Shown here: positions 57,071 through 64,000 of the stretch, in pieces | Layout of the letters: each line of letters opens with the position of its first letter | Position numbering within the stretch: position 1 is the first letter of the stretch | Assembly (NCBI RefSeq): GCF_004379255.2 | Contig: NC_056039.1 | Span: forward strand, 8,048,501 to 8,112,500 | Reading direction: 5' to 3' | Length of the DNA: 64,000 bases | Origin: Salvia splendens | Taxonomy: Eukaryota > Streptophyta > Magnoliopsida > Lamiales > Lamiaceae | Notes under the pieces: model-generated | What the model was told of the DNA's origin: nothing | Database searches by the model: none | What the model saw: only the letters and a program-made list of their open reading frames with translations | Translations under genes and position numbers: made by a program

Positions 57071-58599
57071 GCCACTGTGCTTGGCTTTCTCCCTCCAACA
57101 GAATTTAACACGGAATATAATACTACATGAAAGATAAGAAAAAGAAGATTACATGCATATGCTACTAAAAGAGACTGATCTCATCTTAAAACAAACAATC
57201 TTTTGTCTAACTTACCTAGTTCTCCTCTTTTTTTTTACTTGTTGTCTTAGTAAAGATTACGCCATTGACTAACTTCGATTTGATAATATATGAGGAGTAA
57301 AGATGATGCAAGAAGACTTCCTTTATGGAGACACAAACAAGCACCTGAAGCATTGGGGAAAGTAGAAACATGATCCAAACGCATCGGCAAGTTGCACATA
57401 TTCAACCATAAAAATATGTGTCAACTGTGAAGAAGGAGAAACGTTTGATCGGCAATTCTTCCGTCCTCACAACCGATATGCATGCTGTAACGCTCCTACT
57501 CTGAGTTCTTGTATGGGGGAGCGGAGGAGTTGCCGCCGACAGAGGTAGGGAAGGGGGCAGCCCTAATTTTGACCTGCTCAAGATGGCGGGGTCTTAGAAT
57601 TGAAGACATTCAATTGATGGGATGCTTATCTCTAATTAGTAGATTCAGTTGGTGTTGGATTTTGCATGACTTTGCAACTTTGGATCCTTAAGAATTGAGT
57701 GTTTGAAAGTTGAATCAACAAATTTACCGGATTCTAGCATGGAATAAATATATAATGAACGAGGTCGTTTTTTTATACTATTTCATGTTAGACTCTGGTA
57801 AATTGATGCACTTTCCAGACTAATGATTTTATGTGAGAATTTGGCTCGTTGATTCAATTTTTTAGTATCGATTCAAATTAATGATTTTATGTAAAATTCG
57901 AGAATTCTTTAGAGAAAATTGTAATACTCTGTTTTAACCAGTGAATAGGGTATAGTACTTTCAAGATGTGTTTAACAAATTGTATTGGTATAGATTAATA
58001 AATTCTATTGGTATAGGTGTTATTATGGTGTATATATTTAAACTCAATTTCTAAATCAAATTAACGGTTTCAGCTTTCAAAGTAAAAAAATTGAGAATCT
58101 AATAATAGTTATAATCTATATTCATCTACATATCTCGGGAAAAAAAATTGATTCACAGTTAAGCACTTAAATACTAAATTCTAGAGAAACAAAGTAAGAG
58201 ATGTACACAAATCAATCTACTACTCTTTTATAGACTATTACTATGCAGATCAAAGTTAGTTTCTCCAAGACAATTTATCACATACACCCCAAAAGATATA
58301 GCTTCATATTGTTATGATGATCCTACAAATACATGACTCAAAGAGTTAGAAATGTCTCCTAGCTACTAAAATCAATTAATTTTACACTATAGAGACAGTA
58401 TATCGAAATGTTCCCTACTAAAATTAATTAATTTTACACTAGAGACATATATCGAAATGTCTCGTTTGATAACATAATGTAAGTTTTCTACCATATTCGA
58501 AGTAAATAGAGACAACTAGAGTTCCCCTATATATAATCATCACCGACATGTTTAAATTACAAATAAATGTCTCATAAATAAGATTATGGAAACAATATT
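57071..58599. other. Gene-free stretch
   Basis: No gene was recognised; a 60-codon frame at 57509-57691 has no known relatives. A 52-bp tandem duplication (CTACTAAAAT, then CAATTAATTTTACACTA) lies at 58363-58414 and 58415-58463. Confidence 0.45.
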
Positions 58600-58800
58600 A
58601 GTTTTAACCACCGAGTCATAGCATAGCTACACAGCTGGCAACGCGGAGTTGTGGTGATCTTGAGGTCACGGGTTCAACTCGCCCCCCCGTTGGGAGACTT
58701 TCGGTTTTAATCCGCAAACCTGGTCAAACAAGATTAGTCGAATTCTGTAAAGACGAATTTGGTACACCTGTGGTCAAACCAATAGTTTCCTGCTAGCTCT
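58600..58800 (+). mobile_element. SINE-like tRNA-derived sequence
   Basis: CTGGCAACGCGGAGTTGTGG (A-box region) and CACGGGTTCAACTCG (B box, close to GGTTCGANTCC) are spaced as in tRNA-derived SINEs. An unrelated body (TTTCGGTTTTAATCC, then AAACAAGATTAGTCG, to about 58790) follows. No poly(A) tail or target duplication could be fixed, so the ends are approximate. Confidence 0.5.
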
Positions 58801-60003
58801 ATTTATCCTAGTACTTAAAAGACAGACATATTTGTCCCCCATAATCAAAGACATATATTCTCCAGAAATAATCTCCAAACTAAATACAGCCTGTTGTGAC
58901 ACAAGTAAATGCATCCTAGGAAGTGTACATATACTATATGGACATACAGGCATGAGCCAAAACGATCCTATTTTATCACTTTGTTAATTTTGAGTGATGC
59001 TAAACCGCTATATGCCTCTAAAAAAATGAAATATAATTATTTTTATATATTGCAATTTTGTAAAATAAAATTCAAAATTTTAGATTTTAAATTTGAGAAT
59101 ACTGTATTCAATATGGCATTTAAAAAATCGAAACCTTAATTATTAGTATTAGTGCACATTAAAATAATTTAGTTCTAATTTGGTTTTAAATCGACACATT
59201 TTTTATCCCAAATTTTGAATATTTCGAACGCGTTCAGTTTGGTTTTTAATGAGATTATAGACAAGTTGGTTTGATTGGAGTAAAATTTAAAACTATAATT
59301 GCATGCACACCCCAATTTCTCATATAATACCGACATTAATTACTTAAGATACTATACTAGGAGTACTACTTTTACCCTATAAAAGCAATCGAAAGTAAAA
59401 GAATTTTATTTATTCACAATGGACATGGTCAAACACACATGACACATTTTGTTTTGACATGCAAAAACTTGACGTAGAGATGCATCAATCCAAAAGTAAA
59501 TGCTGCTATCTCAGATCTCCTCTCCTCTGCACATTTTTTTAAGTGCTTCATAACTTAATAAGCGCCACCGACGTAAAGCTTGTACACTTAATATACGATC
59601 TTTTTTTTTATTTTTTGTCTAATCAAAATGTATTTTCATGTGATCAGACAATCTTATTTAATGAATGAGACAATCAAAATTTAATGAGAACTTCGAAATA
59701 GTAGCGTTGGCTGAAATTGATCTTACGAATGGATTGTTACATTATGAAGCAAATACAAAGTTACGTAAGAAACCCAACCAAGACTTTTATGCAATAACAT
59801 GTGTGTTTTATGAATATTGAAAGTAAATTAATCAAAGCCAACCAGGAAACCACTGTATTTCTCGAATAGAATAGTATCAACTAAATATCATCATTACTTA
59901 AGTTAAGCCGAAACCCACGCTCATTTATCTCCAACCTATAAATCCTTCCATTGATCATTTGGCTAAACACAATTAAATCTCTTAATTACTACTACTTGAA
60001 AAA
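58801..60003. other. Gene-free stretch and Root_cap gene promoter
   Basis: No gene was recognised before the Root_cap start. CTATAAATC at 59936-59944 is a good TATA box 61 bp before that start codon. Confidence 0.5.
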
Positions 60004-61237
60004 ATGGAGGCGAGGAAGCTTTACTTTCCGGTGGCTCTCCTCCTCCTCCTCTTCATCTTCATCTCCATCTCAGCTGCCGCGGCCCAAGGCAACAGCGGCA
60101 ACAATGCCACCAAGCAGAAGAAACCTCCTAACGACGCGGCCACAACCAACTACGAAATGCTTGAGCCGCTGCCCAAGACCAACCAGGAACGCGCCTTCTG
60201 TCACGCAAGAGGCAAATGCCACTACAAGACCCTCACCTGCCCGCCCGAGTGCCCCCAGCGGAAGCCCAAGAAGAATAAGAAGAACAAAGGCTGCTTCGTC
60301 GACTGCAGCAGCAAGTGTGAGATCACCTGCAAATGTACGTCTCATTTAGAACCCCTTTTTGTCCCACATCGACAAATTAGTAGTAATCCTGACTCCTCTG
60401 TAAATGAGTGGATAATGAGCAGGGGTAATCCCGTCATTTATAGAGGAGTCAGGACTCCCTAATAATTGAAATTTATATTATAAAATATTTTTTATTATTT
60501 TATCAGGGAGGAGGCCTAAGTGCAACGGCTTCGGTTCGCTGTGCTACGACCCGCGCTTCGTTGGTGGGGACGGAGTGATGTTCTACTTCCACGGTTCCAA
60601 GGGCAGCGACTTCGCCATTTTCTCAGACCACAACCTCCACATCAACGCCCACCTCATCGGCGCCAGGCCGGCAGGGCGGACCCGCGACTACACGTGGGTG
60701 CAGGCCCTCGCTGTCATGTTCGATGCCCACACCCTCATGATCGCGGCCAAGAAGGTCGCCCACTGGGACGACCGGACTGACGCGCTGGCCGTCAAGTGGG
60801 ATGGCCAATCTGTGGCCGTCCCCACAGAGGGGGATGCGGAGTGGAGGACCAGCAGTGGGAGCGGGAGAGAGGTGGTGGTTGAGAGGACTGACGATGTCAA
60901 CACGGTGAGAGTGACGGTGGCGGGGCTGGTGGAGATCGACGTTAGGGTTACCCCCATCGGCGAGGAGGAAAATAGGGTTCATAACTACCAGCTGCCTAGC
61001 GACGATGCGTTCGCGCATCTTGAGACACAGTTTAGGTTTGCAAATTTGTCTGATCGTGTCGATGGCATCCTTGGAATTACGTACCGGCCTGGGTATGTCA
61101 GCCCGGCCAAGAAGGGGGTGCTGATGCCGCTGGTCGGAGGCGAGGATAAGTACTACGTGTCGTCATTGTACTCGCCATCCTGCAAGCTCTGTATTTTCTC
61201 CAGACCTTCTTCATCACCACTTATTGAAGTAGCATGA
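60004..61237 (+). CDS. Root_cap-domain secreted protein
   Basis: Predicted 353-aa protein from two exons: 60004-60334 and 60507-61237. An N-terminal signal peptide (FPVALLLLLFIFISISAAAAQG) is followed by a Cys-rich, Lys-rich region (FCHARGKCHYKTLTCPPECP, KGCFVDCSSKCEITCKW). The C-terminal 240 residues form the Root_cap domain (PF06830 type): GSLCYDPRFVGGDGVMFYFHG, FAIFSDHNLHINAHLIG, WVQALAVMFDAHTL and LGITYRPGYVSPAKKGV. Relatives are abundant in root caps, anthers or seeds and are sometimes labelled late-embryogenesis-abundant; the molecular function is not known. The second exon is very GC-rich next to its surroundings, which produces long antisense frames that are not genes. The intron is 172 bp and carries a hairpin with an snRNA-type promoter motif (60361-60454). 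Confidence 0.9.
60361..60454 (+). repeat. Intronic hairpin with GTCCCACATCG motif
   Basis: GTCCCACATCG (60361-60371) is the plant snRNA upstream-element consensus. It is followed by a 21-bp inverted repeat, 60387-60407 against 60434-60454, with one mismatch and a 26-bp loop. The arms contain GACTCCTC and GTAAATGA or ATAAATGA. The block lies inside the only intron of the Root_cap gene. Confidence 0.7.
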
Positions 61238-61835
61238 TTGCTTGTTGCATATAAATAAATTGTGTGAATTTTTGTATTTGTTTGGATAACAAGCTGTGTT
61301 TGCTTGGTTGATTGTTGTGCTTGTTTCTGAGTTTGATGTACAATAATTGTTGCATAAATAGCAACATATTTCTTATTTATGTGTGTATATACATGGCCCA
61401 GAGTGCTATTTATTTACATGGGAATAATAAAGTTATTTGATTGAGAATTTAAGTGTGCTATTTATTTACATGGGAATAATAAAGTTATTTGATTGAGAAT
61501 TTGAGTTGAACATGTACAATAGAACAGAAGATCAGATTAGATCTCATAAGTTCCAACTCCCATAAAACCATAAACAAAAGTAAAATCCATATAATAGATT
61601 TCCAGAAAGGGTCAAATTCCGCATAGATGTTTGTGGAGCTTCTTGGTGTGAAAAATAGTAAAGATTGCTATTTGAGAGCGCATTGAACTACTTGGGCTAA
61701 ATAATCCTTAAGCCGATCAATGTAAACTACTAAAACAATTTACAAAGAGATATATTTTGTGGCGGTGAGCCCCGGCCCGGTCTATCTTTGACAAATTTGA
61801 CAAGGAACCACGCACCTTTTTCCTTTTTGTCCTTG
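61238..61835. other. Convergent intergenic region Root_cap/PDX2
   Basis: Holds the 3' UTRs of the two convergent genes. A 52-bp unit (GTGCTATTTATTTACATGGG, then AATAATAAAGTTATTTG) is duplicated in tandem at 61403-61454 and 61455-61506, with only one or two differences. Confidence 0.65.
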
Positions 61836-63682
61836 TTAGTAATGGATGATCGGGAGCTCATACTTTGGTGGATCGGGGAGGCTTAGATTGTCGGAGGACA
61901 ATGCCGTGCTACTTGATGCTTCTTGGCTGTCTTCATCCAGCATCTTCAAGAAATAGCTGTGCCTGCAATGTGAAATTGTACGGTCAAGCAACTGAATAGT
62001 TAAATACAGAAAAACACAAAGCACAAAACAGACCATCTGGTATCTGCAGTTAACTCTGGATGAAAAGCAGTCGCTAGCAACGTTCCCTGCTTTACAGCAA
62101 CGATGACCTTTTCAGCTACAGCTGCTTCCTGGGGTATCACATAGTAATTGATGTTAAAATGAGAAGCTATGCATCAAAAGAAACTTGTTAGAAACAAATT
62201 GCGCTAGATTATTTATTTTATAAAATGCAGAGGCCAACTGAAGAAATAAGAAGAGGACCAACGATTTTCACATACTTAAATCTCATTGAAAACACTATTG
62301 TTTGAAGTCAAATCCAATGGTTAGGTAGCAACCAAACACTTTCTCGCAATCATAAACATATTACGTTCTACAGAATTACCAGAGTGTGAAGAGGATGGTT
62401 GATTTCATAATACTGATCTTTGCACATATATTATATAGCTATATAGAAAAATGTTTAAAGTTCTATACCACCCCCATCACATTCCCTCAAGGAGGGGAAA
62501 ACAATAGAAAGAGTAAATCTGATCAGCATTAAATTGGTCAATATGAAGCCTGCAAAAATGGTGTAATGTCCAAAAAAGACGTAAATATAGACACCTTGGT
62601 GTGCATCGTGCTAACCACCGGTAAAGTAAAGGTACCTACGGCTAAGATTAAAACTCGTAACAGATATTTTGCAGGACAAGGGAAAGATCGTACAGGATAA
62701 ACAAGCATAAAAGATTCAAGTGAGAGCACAAGTGGATTGACCTCTAAACTTTCAGAAGCAGCATCACGTTTAGCAGGTCTATCAGATGGAAGAAGAACTT
62801 CTGCCAATACTTGCACCTCTGGACCTACTTCAAGGATCCCTGGAGCACGAATAAACACACCTCTGAAGCTTGGAGGACCTCCTTCTTTGGCCACAATCTC
62901 AGGAACCGAGAGCTCTGCCTCAAAGCTTTGTATCTAAAAAGTTTCTTGCAGATTATAAAATGATGATTCACTGTTGTCAAAGTGCTGGAAATGTAAGGAT
63001 CAATGAGCACTTGAGACAAATTCTATCTGTAATATCCATTCTTTTGTTTTGCATAGTCTGTTTCAGAGAATCAGAATAGAAACAAACCGTCTTCAATAGG
63101 CTTATGAGTAGTAAAGTTCAAAGAATTAGAAAACGTATTTCCTCTAATTTTGACCAGATAACATTACAAACTTTGTGGTTACTAATCTTATAAAATAATT
63201 TTATCCAACTACTTTAGACATTGTCTAAATAACATCTAACAAGAACAAAAACAAATATCCTACTAATATGTAAGAAACTTAAATGTTTTAATGGACATTA
63301 GCAAAGGACGAACAGAACTGAAGAAAATGCAACTCATATTGTACCTGACTGCCAAAGAAGTTTCGATGAACTGTACAGTTAAGGCCACCAATAAGTTCCT
63401 GTCCACCAGTTTTTTGCCCTGTAATATATATGACATATATTTCAAAACCAACTTGTAAAAGACATTATTTTGAAGTATGGATACAAAATATGGAATCGAG
63501 ATTTAGAAGATTGGACACATGGATCTCAAGAGATGGGTGCAAATTTTTGCAGAAATAAAAGGTGACATAATGATATTAATTGTTAATCACGTACCGACTG
63601 CTTTGTCAGCCAAAAAGATAAGGCCAGCACAGGTTCCCCAAACCGGATTCCCCATTTTCACAAATTCCCTTAGTGCAGGAAA
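61836..63682 (-). CDS. PDX2: Pyridoxal 5'-phosphate synthase glutaminase subunit PDX2, 3' part
   Basis: The last five exons are on the minus strand: 63682-63595, 63418-63345, 62933-62742, 62128-62034 and 61962-61836. They encode about 191 C-terminal residues; the N-terminal 60-65 residues lie beyond the right edge. It is a class I glutamine amidotransferase that makes ammonia for the PDX1 synthase in vitamin B6 production, in the cytosol. The catalytic Cys lies in [13 protein letters not shown] and the His-Glu pair in FHPELT. Family blocks are [40 protein letters not shown] and [20 protein letters not shown]. All splice sites are GT-AG and in phase. The C-terminal tail (Ser-rich, ending LPIIHY) is as in plant PDX2. 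No upstream exon was found between 63683 and 64000. The gene looks intact within the window. Confidence 0.93.
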
Positions 63683-64000
63683 CTGCAGTAAGAACCAAAT
63701 TAGCACAAAGATATGGAGTACCATACAACCTGCATAACACAACACTGAACATCCAGAACTAAAAAAACAGTTGGATTACAGCAAAGTTCTGGAAACCAGA
63801 AAGAAAGGCATATATTAGCAGTTCAAATACAAAGTTTCTGTATTGTTACACTTATAGACTTGATGCAGCCTTAAAATATCGTTTTCATTGTTCATGTTTG
63901 AATAAACTTCGTGAGACATATCATCTCTACTCAAGAAAAAAGAGACAAACGTCTATTTCAAACATGAGGTTCGGACTAGAAGATGTAGCAAAACCATTAA

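Noticed and set aside
60519..61018. ORFs on both strands over the Root_cap second exon
   Set aside because: They are shadows of a GC-rich exon; only the sense frame matches a known family.
1..64000. Endogenous viral sequence
   Set aside because: No capsid, movement-protein or viral polymerase-like frames were recognised on either strand.

Overview
The window is nuclear DNA of a flowering plant, a eudicot. Genes carry short AT-rich introns with plant homologues (UBC20-like E2, SYP71, NAC, IDD zinc finger, fasciclin-like AGP, BGAL8, PPR, Root_cap, PDX2), and the intergenic DNA is AT-rich and crowded with plant-type DNA transposons. An asterid such as Lamiales is possible, but this is a guess from gene and repeat flavour. 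No rRNA, functional tRNA, organellar block, CRISPR or virus-like gene was seen.

Layout. 1-4.1 kb is repeats: a tandem repeat at the left edge, a deletion derivative of a Harbinger element, and a 1.5-kb terminal-inverted-repeat (TIR) element that carries ten copies of a 73-bp unit with snRNA-type promoter motifs. 4.4-11.1 kb holds three genes: a UBE2C/UBC20-like ubiquitin-conjugating enzyme (+), a SYP71-type Qc-SNARE (+) and a NAC transcription factor (-). 11.1-25.6 kb is gene-free and full of MITEs, a 1.75-kb MULE-like element, a CACTA foldback and a LINE tail. 25.9-27.5 kb is an INDETERMINATE DOMAIN zinc-finger gene (+) and 30.2-30.9 kb a fasciclin-like arabinogalactan protein (-). 30.9-43.9 kb is gene-free, with two near-identical inverted hAT elements, a third hAT element and an ORF1-bearing Harbinger element. 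44.1-48.9 kb is a 19-exon beta-galactosidase (BGAL8 type). 50.0-51.3 kb is a PPR gene. 52.0-57.1 kb is a decayed partial copy of the beta-galactosidase gene interrupted and followed by two Harbinger elements with damaged transposases. 60.0-61.2 kb is a Root_cap-domain secreted protein, and 61.8-63.7 kb the 3' part of PDX2 (-), which runs off the right edge.

The host genes are unrelated single-copy plant genes and do not form a pathway. The mobile elements show more organisation. One Harbinger family (B) is represented by an ORF1-only element, a transposase-only element and a MITE-like relic that share promoter/leader and 3' terminal sequence. A second family (A) is represented by one transposase copy with a single frameshift and two internally deleted relatives. 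Two host introns use GC donors. In the IDD gene, the GC-donor intron is stop-free in the upstream frame and encodes an EAR-like LxLxL motif.

Exon boundaries were set by hand from splice signals, reading phase and remembered family sequences; no alignment was run.
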